A stretch of DNA of 64,000 nt from Symbiodinium natans (lineage: Eukaryota; Sar; Dinophyceae; Suessiales; Symbiodiniaceae): NCBI GenBank assembly GCA_905221605.1, contig CAJNDS010002730.1, positions 1 to 64,000 on the forward strand. The letters run 5' to 3'. This document shows, in pieces, positions 1-11,767 of this stretch (the stretch's first letter is position 1; each line of letters opens with the position of its first letter). A program made the translations under genes and the position numbers. The notes beneath the pieces are model-generated. The model searched no databases and was not told the DNA's origin. It saw only the letters and a list, made by a program, of their open reading frames with translations.

Positions 1-290
1 TGTGTGTGTGTGTGTGTGTGTGCGCGCGCGCGTGCGTGTGTCTCTGCGCGTGCCTGCGCGCCGTCAGCTTGCGTGCCTGCATGCCCGCATGCGGGCGCGC
101 CCGTGCGCCCGCGTGCCCGCGCACCTGCGTGCCTGCGTGCCTGCACGCCTGCGCGCCTGCATGCCTGCATGCCTGCGCGCCTGCGCGCCTGCGTTCCCGC
201 CCTGCGTGCCGGCGTGCCTGCGTGCCTGCGCGCCTGCGTGCCTGCGCGCGTGCCTGCTTGTGCGGGGGGTGGCGGGGGCGCTGCGTGCGT
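1..290. repeat. (TG)n and GCCTGCGT-type low-complexity tract
   Basis: The window opens with a (TG)n run and passes into an imperfect array of GCCTGCGTGCCTGC-like words up to about position 270. All three forward frames stay open here only because the repeat lacks stop codons; they give Cys/Ala/Arg/Val-rich nonsense. I see no gene. Confidence 0.9.
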
Positions 291-1379
291 CTGTCTGTGT
301 CTGCGTGGGCGTGTCGAAGACATGGGTCTATTCAAGGCGCACGCGCCCGCGTGTCCAAGGTGCACACGGTACTCGAGCTCGTCGAGGCCGGTTGCCACCC
401 AATATGATCTTTGAGGGCTTATAGGGTTTTCCACCCAACATGACGAAGTTAACTGGGCTTATCTTTTGGCATAAGATCTTTTGACGTTGGGGCTTGCGAC
501 CCAACGTGACCTTTTAGGGTTTAGGCCCCTTTTTTAGTGTATGCCTGGGGCGGCGGGCGCAGGGGGGGCGGGGCAGGGCGGGGCAGGGCGGGGCGGGCGG
601 GGCGGGGCGGGGCAGGGCGGGTCTTCGACTCTTTAAGCTTGGTGAGCGCACGCCTAACATGCCCCAAACGTAATTCCAAAAAGGTATGGCGAAGGGCCCC
701 CATGCAAACTTCCAGATTCCCCCAAGGCCGCCTTTCCCTGTGGGCAAAGCACCGGTCCTTCAGCCAACCTGCAGGGGTTGTGCTGGTGGCTGCAGGGCCA
801 GAATTGAGGGAGACAAGCTCTTTTGAGGTGAAAAGGGCTCCACCAACTCTACTGGCTGATGTCTTCACGGTGCCGCCTCAGTTTTGCTGTCCGTGCCTGG
901 TAGACCAGTTTAGCCAAGTGCCCGCAGCATTGCGTACCTTGGAAAAGACAGGCTATACGCAGCAAGGGTGTAAGCGACCATAGCTCGAGCATCAAGAGCC
1001 GAGCTTCAGAATCAGAAGCTACAAGCGCTTGGTCAAAATGCACTTTTCCAGCCAAATCTCCATCTCCACTCCCTTGGAAGGTGCAGATTCGAGGGCCACT
1101 TGCGCGAAGCGGCAGATGTCGCGCGGAAGCTTGGACCGAAACCTGAAGGGCGAATGCTGGGCCGAACCAGAAGAGCTGCACAGTGTGCCAGTCTGGGGTG
1201 GCCCTACAGGTGGACTAGCTTGTTCTTCGCAGCCAAATTCTATGCTTGTTGCGTTGGTTCAGCAAGAGGTGCACGATGCTCCCCAGGCTTTTGACGATAC
1301 CCTTGATGGTTTGTTCGCTTGTGCCTGAAGGAGGGCTTTCGTCAGACCCTCGGTATGACCACGTGCTTGGGGAATCCAA
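291..1379. other. Unassigned stretch with a GGGGCGGGGC-rich block
   Basis: Positions 545-620 are a G-rich imperfect repeat of GGGCAGGGC/GGGGCGGGGC words. The rest is ordinary mixed sequence. Open frames exist on both strands, but none shows a domain I recognise. Confidence 0.5.
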
Positions 1380-1715
1380 TGCAACAACTCATCTCTCACC
1401 AGGCTGCTGCAGTTCAATCTCGTGCACCTCGATAGATGCGTACGTCACTCCCGGGTGAATAATCTGGTAGTCCAGGCCGCACGCATCAACTCGGCTTGGA
1501 TCAAAGGCTGGCTTGGCTTTGCCCACGGCAAAAGTCTCCAAGTCTCAAAAGCCTTTGTCGCAAGGCCTAGAGCCACACCCACACACACACCCACACCCAC
1601 ACCCACACCCACACCCCCACCCCCACCCCCACCCCCACCCCCACACCCACACCCACACCCACACCCACACCCACACCCACACCCACACCCACACCCACAC
1701 CCACACCCACACCCA

Positions 1716-1760
<45 letters not shown>

Positions 1761-2035
1761 GCTGAGGTTTTGAACCCTGGACTGTTGGAAGCTTTGTGCG
1801 ATCTGCCCTGGATCACTCCATTTACGAGGTTTGCTGTGCCAGGCCACTCGCCGACTCACCACAGTTGATGCGGTTGATGTCCCTCCACTCACCACAATCA
1901 TAGGTGTACACGCCCAGGTTCAGGCCACTGGTCACAAACTTCTCCTCATGCAGCGGCGGGCCCAAAGCCATAACGACATTCAGCGACATCTCCCCACACT
2001 CCCGCGCACACGTCCACAGAGCCCCAAGTGACACT
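1380..2035 (-). other. Weak exon candidates on the minus strand around a CA repeat
   Basis: Two short minus-strand stretches read like exons rather than shadows. One lies at about 1390-1480 (DYQIIHPGVTYASIEVHEIE), followed by a possible GTGAGA donor. The other lies at about 1870-2010 (LNLGVYTYDCGEWRDIN). A long dinucleotide repeat separates them. I do not recognise the family and no complete gene can be drawn. Confidence 0.2.
1573..1758. repeat. (CCCACA)n / (CA)n microsatellite
   Basis: The tract starts with CCCACA and CCCCCA hexamers and ends in about 17 uninterrupted CA units. It explains the Pro/His/Thr- and Val/Cys/Gly-rich open frames here, which should not be annotated. Confidence 0.97.
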
Positions 2036-2925
2036 GGCGCAGAGATAGAGGAAATGAACTGGACACAGCATGGAGATGAGTATTCATGGAATATTCATGG
2101 GAATCAAACGGTGTAGGGTCACCGTAGATCGTCAGGTTTGCTTTGCTGTCCATGAAATCGTGGGACGAAACAGGGCCCCCCCCTAAATTCGAACATCACC
2201 TCCGTCAAGTCGGCGAATGTCAACAGGGTCATTGATATCGTGAGATCCCAAGTCTTCTTCGCACCACTCTTGCTAGCAGAGAATGCACTTAGAAATTGGG
2301 ATCGGTCATCTTCGGGGTCAAGCTAGTGCCCAGGTCTGATCGGGTGGGTCATGTGTGCTGCTCGGGTCTGATCGGAAGACAGCTTTCTTTTGGCAAAGTG
2401 CTTTTCAAGCGCACGTCGACTCCTCATTCAATTTGTGACCCGAACCAAAGAAGAAGCTGGCTCCTCCAGGAACACTTCTTGTAGAGTCGCTGTCCCTGAA
2501 GCGCCGCGACCGCGACCGAAGCGCACCGTCATTTCACCTCAGTTGGACTACCGTGCATTGCCTCTTACATCTCACAAAGTGCATTGCGCGGAACCGTAAC
2601 ATGATGGACTCGCAAGACCTCGCAAGCCTGAGACCAGCTGCAGTTGTTGCGGCACTTGGACGCACAAGGCCACGTCACCCGAGGCCGTCAGCTCCCAATG
2701 CTTAAGGGAGGCATTCATGTTTTCGGTTTCAACCCGGTCGTCAGCGGCTGGTCTGTCAGATCCCTGTCGAGCTTGGGTCATGCTTATCGCTGCCTTACCT
2801 ACTGGGTCTTCGCAGCATGATGCAGCAAACATCGCGCAGGGACCCACAGCGGGTGCTTGCCATACACACAGAGCTCCCACATGCGAGCAACCTAAGCAGG
2901 TGCCAAGACTAAGGGTGCACGCAAC
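2036..2925. other. No recognisable gene
   Basis: Mixed sequence with no domain-bearing frame. A small duplication of the word GGTCTGATCGG occurs at about 2333-2375. Confidence 0.4.
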
Positions 2926-3023
2926 AGCGGCAGCGAGCGGCAGCGCGGGGCAGCGGCGGCAGCGGTGGCAGCAGCGGCAGCGGCGGCAGCGGCGGCAGCG
3001 GCAGCAGCAGCAGCGGCGGCAGC

Positions 3024-3058
<35 letters not shown>

Positions 3059-3066
3059 CAGCAGTA
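2926..3066. repeat. (CAG)n / (CGGCAG)n microsatellite
   Basis: Hexamers of GGCAGC/AGCGGC pass into pure CAG units near 3025-3060. The reverse complement gives a poly-Cys/Arg frame and the forward strand a Gln/Arg frame. Neither is credible protein. Confidence 0.95.
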
Positions 3067-3261
3067 GTCAGCAGCAGCAGCTACGTGGCACGCCAGAATC
3101 AGGAGGGCGCAACATAGCCTAACCCTTCCCCGCCCAGAAACGGCGCTGAGCACAATGCCTCCCCATCCTCGTAAACAAACGTGCACTTGCATATGTTGCA
3201 ACAACTGTTTTTTGTTTTTTTGTTTTTTTTAGGGGGGCGGGGGGCGGGGGCAAACACGTTT

Positions 3262-4176
3262 CAACACAAATTTCTACACCTGATTCATTTTCATGTGTTA
3301 ACACAAATTAATCAAATTTACCTTATTCGATTTCAAAAAACCTCAGATTTTCATTTCATTTTCAAATACCTTAATTGTTCTTTTCCTAGTGTTCATCGTT
3401 TGGTTTCTGAAATCTCATCTTTATGAAAATTACCCATATTCATTTTGAAGTTTTTTGATATTTTTGTAAATTTACAAAAATCGCTATACTCTAAGGACAA
3501 TCATTTACCTTACTCATTTTCTAAATCATACCATTACTCTATTCGTGTATTTTGCAAATCGTTACTAAACGAACGAACATAAATTACTATGGTAAAAACA
3601 GACATGTGCACACTTTGGCAGGGGTTTGGGTCAATGGTGTGTAGGGCAAGCGGAACGGCGTAGATGGAGATCCTGACAGGGCGATCGCGCGGGGATAATA
3701 AGGGCTATTTTTCCAGGCTCGACCTTGCCTAAGAAAGAAATGCAGTGGCGCAGGATAAGGCAGTCATCTCTTACCTTAGAACATATATATGAAAAGTGAA
3801 TGGAACACCAATTCAACTACAGTTTAGGGAATGCCGCGGGTTACGAAAAGAACTGACATAAATTATTCCGATAAAAGCGATTGAGGTGCAACAAACCTAA
3901 GTAGAAAGTGAAGAAAACGAGCAATAAGGTAATATTAAAATCTTGAAAAACAATAAGGCAACTGATTGTCCTTAGGACATAACGACTTCAAAATGAATAA
4001 GGAAATTGTCAATATAAAAATGATAAACACTTGGTTTGACCTTAGAACGCAAATCATGAAGGGAATTGAAAACGAAATGGAAATCTGAGGTTTTTTTCAA
4101 AACCGAATAAGGCAAATGTGATCAAAATATATGTTAACAAATTAAAAATGAATTAGGTGCAGAAATTTATGTTGTT
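3262..4176. repeat. AT-rich fold-back element with long inverted arms
   Basis: An AT-rich island in GC-rich surroundings. The left arm (about 3262-3530) and right arm (about 3945-4176) are degenerate reverse complements of each other. Matching words in order include ACAAATTTCT-ACACCT, GTTAACA, CCTTATTCG, AAACCTCAGATTT, TATTCATTTTGAAG and CTAAGGACAATCA. The middle (about 3530-3940) holds no long frame. Arms of 230-270 bp around a roughly 400-bp core suggest a fold-back or MITE-like mobile element. I could not define target-site duplications. Confidence 0.7.
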
Positions 4177-5777
4177 GGGCGGTGGGTCTGACCTGAGAAA
4201 CAACCTTTTACCAATTCTGGGGGGCACTGGGGCAGCACATGTTCGGATCCGAAGATGCAAATCGGTCCCACACTCTGAGAGCCATGCGTTCACTCGAACC
4301 GGCCGAAACCGCAGCAGCCAGGCAGAGCCGAATCTGGCGGACCGGAACAAGGTCTTTCTTTCAGCTTCTATACGATCACCAGACGTCCATCGAGCAGGTT
4401 TGTCTACTGCGTTTTGTTCTGTATGGTTTTTGAAGGCTCGTGTAGGGTTTTGGAGTTAAATGACCACGAACTTGCAAAAGCCAGTGCATGGACAATTCAC
4501 TTCCAGTGCTTGTGGGTACGTTGTCAGCTGCCCATATGTGGGGAATCAGAGGGAACTACTGGGGAACTTCTAGAAAAGATGTCAAAGAAAAACTCATATG
4601 GCGAAATCTTCCACCAAATCACCCACTGATGGTATGCGCCTCGGCCCGGGCCGAGAGGCGTCTGGAACAAGCAGACCAGGATTGGCCCCGATCCCATCGC
4701 AAAATTTGTGGCCGCCCACTTGTCCCCCCCCACCCCTTGTGGGACCTGCCCGAACTGCTGGGACCTACGGGCACACCACTTTGGCTTCTTCCTTCGTCTG
4801 TGATGCCCCGCGTTGGGCCGGCCCCGCGCGCAAGCGCTTACAATCAACATCACGGAAAGAAATTTGCCAACAAAAACGCCGTTGCCTACTTCGAACATTT
4901 TCGGGCCGTCTGTTGTCTACTTGTTGATGGCTTCGGGTCAGGGTGGCGCAGGGAGAGCGCCAAGATGTCAAGGACTCGTGGTGCCGTTTTCCTTCTGAGG
5001 CCCTCCGAAGAGTCTCACGAGCTCGAAGGTGCTGTGTTGAAGAGCTCGGTAAACGAGTTGCAAGCATATAGCGTGGGCTGAGCACAAGCCCTGCAGGCCT
5101 CGGTGGCGGCCGGGCGGTCTTTGTAAGGGCCGCTCATGTGAATGTCTATACCTGGTCAAGGAACAGGTCTCCAGCTGTGGAAGAACGTCTTGCCCTGTTT
5201 TCACGCATCTTCATATGCCACTGTTCTCCTGCCTTGGGTGCCCCTGGCAATTTGGTGCCAGCCCTGTCGGCCTCCCCGGTCCTGGCGACTTCCAAAGCCA
5301 AGTCGGTGAAGCCGTAAAATTCACCTAATTCGCCTAGTTTCATGTCCTTTTGCAAGGTTTAAGGGATTGTAATTAGGGGCTTCAAGAGCGTTGGCCACAA
5401 AGTGGCTGGACATGCTCTGGGATTTCTTCTACCTTGCTTGTGCTTCGCACAAAAGAGCTCGTAGCACAAGCTCTCTACAACACTCTCTTTTCGAAGGGAT
5501 CCCGCACATTGTCAAGTACAGAATGGTGACCTGGTGGGCACATGCAACAACGGGAGTGGAGCAAATCGGCTAAGTAGTAGCATTGTTAGAGCGAATCGGG
5601 CAAAATTAGAAGAAGGAATCGTAGTAGAAAGAACCGCATGGGTAGACGGAACCGGTCGAATCGCATGCAGAGTGAATCGGGGGGCTTCTCCATGTAAGGC
5701 GTTCCTGGCAGCTGGAACGCTTAACGGCTTAACGTGGACTCCAGTCGGCTGCGGCAGGCGTCAAAGAATCTCCCGCT
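4177..5777. other. No recognisable gene
   Basis: Open frames overlap on both strands between 4488 and 5355, but none shows a known motif. The best minus-strand candidate, at about 5150-5355 (KLGELGEFYGFTDLALEVA), could be an exon of an unknown gene. Confidence 0.3.
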
Positions 5778-6113
5778 GACCCTTTCTCTCTCTCTCTCTC
5801 TCTCTCTTCCTTCCTTCCTCTCTCTCTCGCTCTCTCTCTTTCTTTCTTTCTTTGGGGCATGAGGGGCAAGCCCCCCGCGCTGCTCGCGCGCCCCCACTTT
5901 GGGGTAGTCGGTGGAACGATGGAACTCGGAGGGTTGACGTCCCCCCATCCCCCTGTTGCCATCGCAGCCCATCCCCCGAGTTCCCGCTCTCGTTTGCTGG
6001 CACCTCTCGTTTGGTGTCAGTTGGTGCAGAAAACAAAATTCGGCCTCTCTCTCACTCTCTCTCTCGCTCTCTCTTCTTCTGAACAGCTCGCTCTCTCCTC
6101 TCTCTCGCTCTCG
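5778..6113. repeat. (TC)n microsatellites, two blocks
   Basis: (TC)n with CTTT interruptions at 5778-5853 and again at about 6046-6113. The reverse complement gives Arg/Glu repeats. The 190 bp between them is ordinary sequence. Confidence 0.95.
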
Positions 6114-6689
6114 TGATTTCTGTCTGTGTCCCATTCTGCCTTTCTTCTTTTCTTACTCTCTTTCTCGGTCCACGTTGCTTCTCCTCTAAACAGAAGACGG
6201 ACTTCATGGCATAGTAGAGGCCCGGACCACATGCAACTGCTTTGAAATACAGACTTTCGTGCCTCAAACAAGACTCATGTCATTTTGCTAACAGCATTCT
6301 AGGGTCAGTGTTGGTTTGTATCCCGAGTATCAGTGTTGATTTGTATCCCGGATTTCAGAATCTGTCAGAACCTTACGTTCTCGACACCGTCAGCAAAACA
6401 ATCCCTGGCTAGCAGCCTTTAACTCGAGCCTGCCCACGAAGATCGGACTCTCTTGGCCATGGAAGGTACGTGCTACCCAGATTTGCAAAGCCAGTGTTCC
6501 TCAGCTGGAGCTTTAGACTTTGGCCTACAAAGAGCCAGCGCCGTCTGCTCAAGATTCTCAAAACTGGGGCCCAGCTTCCCGTCGCCCTTGAACCTGGGAC
6601 AACACAAAGCCAGTCAACATACCAACTGATTTGCTATAAGAGTACTAAGAGAGCTCAGTCCAACATGCTTGTTGCACTCTCTAAGGCGA
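6114..6689. other. No gene; small tandem duplication
   Basis: A 26-bp word containing CAGTGTTG-TTTGTATCCCG occurs twice in tandem at about 6306-6355. Nothing else is recognisable. Confidence 0.4.
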
Positions 6690-7822
6690 GACGAACTCAA
6701 TCCAGGTAGCTGCAGATAGTAGCCGAGGACCTGGATGTCATGGGTTGCGTAGGCTGAGAACCGAAGCTCCACGGTGCAAGCTGTAGCTAAACCTGAGAAG
6801 GCCAGGAGCGTCAAAGGTTCACACATCTTCTGTACCATCAAGCAGCGTGCTGCACAGCGATGCTACCTATGAGAGGCGCAAACCTGAAACCCGAACAGCG
6901 ATGCTAAGCCAAGGCTCTTCGGCCACACTCGATCCCCGAGCCCGGGATGGAGTGCCAAGCCCCGCAGAAGTAGTGAAGTTCTCCGGGTGTGGGATACACT
7001 GTCTTCATGGCCTCGTCCAGGAAGAGGACGGCGCCTAGCCATCTGAGGCGGTCTTTCAATCGTGAGGGTGCGTGGTAGCCTTTTTCCATTATTCATCGCG
7101 AGCAGCAACCGGAAGCCCAGTGTCAACCACCCCCAGCTATCCCAACCTGCGCGCTTGAGTCGAGCTCCAAAAATAAGAAGAGACGTCACGAGATCAGACG
7201 CCGATTGGGCCTTGGCAGGGGAGCACACAATGTCACAATGAGTCATGATCCCAAGACAAATGCGGCTGTGAGCGCGTTTTGTGTCCAAGCGTCACTGGCG
7301 ACGAGGCATTGGCGGACATCGGAGGGGTTGCCTTGGGGAACTTCGGCTCTGATGTGGATCATGCAATGTGCCAGCAATGTGCCAATGCTTTTCCGAAATT
7401 CAAGATTTGTGCCTCGAAAGGACTCTACTTCTACTCTGCCCACATGCGCTGTTCTTGGGCTCTCAATGAGACAACTCCAAGCAGCTGAAATCGCTGGCTG
7501 TGAGGTAGATGCCAGATTGTCCACCGCTCTCGAAATTGAATCTCTTCCATGTGCCATCATTGCCTTGATGTAGCTTTAAAGATCGACTTGACCCCGCTCC
7601 TCCACACTCACCCCGAAGTCGAGTGACGTCCAGAGTAGTGGCCCGCAATTGACTTTTGCCCGCGGAAAATCCTCTGGTGGTCCAGGGCAACAGCATGCAC
7701 AAAGTCCGACTACATGATGTTACATGCCTATGACTATGAACCCACCACGAACTGCAGCGGATCCTGGCTGAAGAAGCGTCATGAGACGCACCATACTCCA
7801 GGGTGACTCTGTAGATCCGCAC
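6690..7822 (-). other. Possible exons of an unknown minus-strand gene
   Basis: Several short minus-strand stretches have exon-like composition. They include GNDGTWKRFNFESGGQSGIY near 7500-7570 and ACTVELRFSAYATHDIQVLG near 6725-6790. They are in different frames, as expected if short introns separate them, but I could not define splice sites or a domain. They could be remnants of a mosaic extracellular gene like those at 24-25 kb and 29-32 kb. Confidence 0.25.
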
Positions 7823-8477
7823 CTCGGGTTCGGCTCAGGGTTCCGCGGGGTGCCTCTGTGGGGGGATGCCTCCGTGGGGGAGCTTCGTGGGAGCGAGCTC
7901 TCAGGCCTCGTGTATAGAAGTTCCAATCGTCAGAGAAGGGAGGAATAGGGAAGTTCTGAAGCAGAGGTCCTTTCAACATATCAAGACCACGTGGAGATCC
8001 GTCTTACGGCAAGAGACAACTCAAGCTGTGCAAAACCTTGCCCAATAGCACAGAAATGCACAGAAGCTAGGGCAGCTAGGATGGGAACCGGCTGGCTAAC
8101 ATGCATGGCAACCCGAGATGCAACAGTAGATTTGCAACGCGGGCCGCCACTCTGGTTGGCCAGCTGTTTCGCTTTTTTTCAACGCGAAAGCTGCAGCGTA
8201 GCAGCCGTCAGCACCGACATGCTTCAAAGCAGTAAGGGAATCCGAAATGACAAGCAGCTAAGCACAAAATAAGGCTCTCAATGGGAATTAGTTTTACCAG
8301 GTTTGTTTAGGAGGAGTTGCCATTGTTTTCTATCATTAGCTACTGGTGCTATCGATCTATGTAGGGTTTGTGTTTTGGTTTTTGAGAGTTTAGGTTTGAT
8401 GGTTCAGTTTAGGTTTGCTACATAGAACTTGGAAGTTTACCAAGCCAACTAGACTGGCGAAATTCCGCCAAAGATTG
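7823..8477. other. No recognisable gene
   Basis: Mixed sequence. A short GGGGTGCCTCTGTGGGGG-like repetition occurs at 7846-7890. Nothing else can be supported. Confidence 0.4.
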
Positions 8478-9059
8478 CTAAGTTCTTGGCAAAGTCGCGT
8501 GGTGTCCAGATGAACCATGGAGGTACGTACTACCGTGCGCAGAAAGAATTTCTTGCACATTCGGGATACGAAAATAAGTATTGTGTAGATCCATGCTAGA
8601 GCGGGGGAGATCCGATTGTATGTGCTGTAGTCGATGTGATGCCTCGGTGAGGCATGAGGCCGCCCAATGGACTCTGGGTCGACCTGTTCGGTTATTGCCA
8701 TACCCTCCGCGGTAGGCATGTGTGCTGGAAAAGACCACTTGGCTTTCCAACGTATCTGAATGTCGTAATATATGTCCCATAAGCTTTTATCGATTCTGGG
8801 AGTACAAACGGGAGGGAGGTACAGCCCGACCCGATTTGTAGGCTAGCTCATGTAGAAATTCATTGGAGCAAGGTGCATTAGAGGGGTCAATGACTTCATG
8901 ATAATAGGAGGACTTAATCTTGAAGATACGGCACAAATTTTTATAGTGAATCGAATCCAAATGAATCAATTGAGCGTGCGTCAAAGTGGCGCTTTCTACA
9001 GCGTAAAGGAGAATACAGAAATGAACAGAAAAAGATAGAAAAAGTGTAGTGTAGTACAA
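8478..9059 (-). pseudogene. Decayed LINE (non-LTR retrotransposon) reverse-transcriptase tail
   Basis: Read on the minus strand from about 9059, one frame gives the typical end of a LINE RT protein. First comes the stretch corresponding to the usual Tyr-Gly-x-Glu-x-Trp region (LLYAVESATLTHAQL). Next comes a His-spaced segment (LDSIHYKNLCRIFKIKS). Last comes the GHxLR motif (LMGHILRHSD) with a GRPRxxW-like match (TGRPRVHW). A TAA at about 8787-8789 interrupts the frame between the second and third parts, and the catalytic RT core is absent, so this is a 5'-truncated dead copy. Family assignment rests on motif spacing; the exact clade cannot be told. Confidence 0.72.
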
Positions 9060-9408
9060 ACAAAAGTGAACCGGTGCTGTTGCGAAAGTTGTGTCCTGGG
9101 CTGTCCCCAGGGCCGGGACGGCTCGAGCCCGAGCCCAGCTGTTTCGTTTGGTATTCTCGTTTTGGAAGTCATTTCTGTTCGATGTTTGTAGATTCTGTTT
9201 AAAATGGAGAGCGACAGATCATTCTACAAGAAGAGACTTCAGAAGTAGTAAAGAGGAAAGTAGAAAATTGTTTTCGGTTTAGCTATTTGCTTTTCCTGTC
9301 CATTCAACTGCAACGCGTTCTCTCGGTTCTACACCACAGCCGCCCCCTCATTTTTGGGGTTGCATCTTGGGCCGCCAATCCTGTCTCGCCTTCTGGCATG
9401 TCGGCCTC
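9060..9408. other. No recognisable gene
   Basis: A short forward frame ends near 9282 but has no recognisable motif. The sequence downstream leads into a telomere-like block. Confidence 0.4.
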
Positions 9409-9471
9409 AACCCCTAAACCCTAAACCCTAGAGGCCCTAAACCCTAAACCCCAAACATCCCCAAACCCTTA
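9409..9471 (-). repeat. Interstitial telomere-like (CCCTAAA)n
   Basis: Imperfect CCCTAAA heptamers interrupted by CCCTAGAGG and CCCCAAAC. The unit matches the plant-type telomere repeat that is also known from dinoflagellates. The block is too short and degenerate to be a chromosome end. Confidence 0.85.
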
Positions 9472-11031
9472 GTTGCATCCCTTGAAGCTAAGAAACTTCG
9501 GAACCTATGGAGGCTGTAGCATTGTCAGGATTGTCAGCCGCGCGGCAACAGCCGCCTCCACAGCGTGTCGCGCCTCAACCTCTGCAGACTTCGGGGCTCG
9601 CCCATGCTCGCCCGACTTCCCGCCCAAACCGGACCCAAACAGCCCCCAAACAGCCCCCAGACTCGAAAACTCATGCTTGCGCAGCGTCGGGGGGGTCGCC
9701 CAAACACTCAACTCAGAGGTTGCTGAGATCTGCTGAGGGCAACTCTCCAAGCTCTGAGGACTCGATTTCAATTGCCCCAGTCACCCCATTGAACTGATTT
9801 TCAGGATGCCCGGAGCCGTCAAGCAGAACGAGAGCCCGGGCCTTACACGGATCGTCAGCCGTGCAAGCAAACCACGACCAATAGCCGCACCTTGGCTGTT
9901 TGGAATTTTTGGCAGAAGGGCACTGGAGAGGCTCAACCCCAACCGAATGCAACACTTTGGCGAAGACTCATATTCTGAATCACTCCGTCCGAGCTGGCTC
10001 GCCAGCCGAAGGTCTCGGCGCTGTCGCTCGCCTGCGACTTTGAAAATCGAAGAGATCGCCCTCGCAACTGATCTCAAGCCTTTTTGGGGTGAGGCTGTTT
10101 GTGCACATCCTTCAGCACGCTCAAAAACCTATGATTCATAGGAGGACGGTCCTAGGGCTTGTCAGGCTTCTGCCCACTTACATCCACCTTTCATCCACTT
10201 ACATGCATTTACATCCTGCTCTTCCCACTTCGCTCCGGGGTGGAACTGGAGGAACTGGAGGCGAATTTTGCGGACCTTGAGCCGGACGTGGAGGTGTCGG
10301 ACGCTGCTTGCGTCGAAGTTGGAGGGAACTGTGACTCTGGCACTGATGCAAAGTCGCGCCGTGTTGGCCTGGGGGTACCTCGGCTCATGGCAGACCCAAG
10401 CAAAGTTAGACTCCTTGAAGTAGAGGTCTTTGAAACAGCCGCCGGCACAACCGCAACCCCACAGCTGAAAGCGCCAACCAGCGCAAAATGCAGTCGCCAG
10501 GCCAATCGTCCATTATGAGCTCCTTCGAATTGAGCACTTGCCAAGTGGTGCCTGGCATGTTTGCACTTTCTAATATGTGCTGGTGAGAGCATGCAGTCGA
10601 CTGCTGCAACGCAAGGCTAATTTAAGGGGGGTCTTGGGGCAAGGGATTTAACTCAGGGCTTCCAGTCTAGGACCCCCTTTGGTCACCAAGCAGCTTCGCA
10701 AAGAGAATATGACAATTTTGAGTTGCAAAGCCATCGAAAAAGATGCCCGTGGGCCACTTTCGAAGACATCGGCACAGTAGAGATGTTGAGAGGGGACAGC
10801 AGGACAGCATCCTACAGTGCACTCTCAACACTCTGCCAGACGCAGTCAGCCAAGCACAGTTATGCCGCCTGCTTGATTCCACTCCATGTTGACAAACAGA
10901 TCGAGGCTGCCCTCATATGAAGCAATCCTCAGGCATCAAACAGGACCCTTGAGCAGCGGGCTTGAGCCCGGTCTTGTTCTTGCGGGTGGAGCATTGCGAA
11001 ATATTGCATTGCAACGGACCGTTTGGGACCG
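9472..11031. other. No recognisable gene
   Basis: Several frames of 80-130 codons overlap on both strands (for example around 9500-9800 and 10160-10590). None has a domain, and codon patterns do not favour one strand. CATCCACTTACAT-type short repeats occur at 10178-10210. Confidence 0.35.
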
Positions 11032-11032
11032 T

Positions 11033-11068
<36 letters not shown>

Positions 11069-11087
11069 CGGGGGGGGGGGGGGGGGG
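11032..11087 (+). repeat. Long poly-G run
   Basis: About 55 nearly uninterrupted G residues broken by a single C near 11069. Such a run can form G-quadruplex structure and is prone to length error. The poly-Gly and poly-Pro frames it creates are artefacts. Confidence 0.95.
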
Positions 11088-11767
11088 CACAAGAGGCGAA
11101 TTGCTCAAACCATTGCTCAGAGAAGTGCAATGCAAAGCCTACAAAACATGAAGAAAGGCCCAGCTTCCGGTTCGCGCGCTGGAGCAGCCAGTCCATCTTC
11201 ACCTGTCTGAGCTTCGAATTACAAGAAAGGTTGCTACAGAAGGTTGCAAGCTTTCGAAAGGGTGTCGAAAGATCCTTATTAAAGTGCAACTTTGACTTGA
11301 GCCCTGCCTTTGGATGCATTGCATGGAATCTGAGCAGCATTTGGAACATCCAAGAAACTTACTTCGTTGGTACAGAAAGATACAAGATGCGTACAGAAGT
11401 CAGGGAACTCACCAACAAAACCTCCAGCCTGGCCGATTGCGCCCTTGCTCTTGCAGTCGACGACTGCAGGACGGAAGGCTGCGCCGTACTGCAGGTCACC
11501 AGTTGAGGGTTTAGGGCCCTAGGGGGCTTTTGAGTGGTCAACTAGCTTTATGCAGGTTTCAGATCAGGGATTGCATCTCTCGAGTCCAGCAGTTTATAGG
11601 GTGCGGCTGTCGAGTTGTCCCGGTGTGTCACGCATGCTATGCTCCTTAACACGTCTCTCTTGGACGAGAACAAATCGTCCAGGAAGATATCGTGAATACG
11701 CCTAAGTCTAGGGCCTCATGGCCCTGAGGGGGCTTCGGGTTCACAAGGGTTCCTCGATCTCTCTCCT
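11088..11767. other. No recognisable gene
   Basis: A forward frame continues out of the poly-G run to about 11506, but it shows no motif and its opening is due to the run. I see nothing else. Confidence 0.35.

Noticed and set aside
1573-1758. Long Pro/His, Thr/His, Val/Cys and Gly frames
   Set aside because: They are direct translations of a CA-type microsatellite.
2926-3066. Poly-Gln/Arg or poly-Cys protein
   Set aside because: Explained entirely by the CAG/CGGCAG repeat; no coding context on either side.
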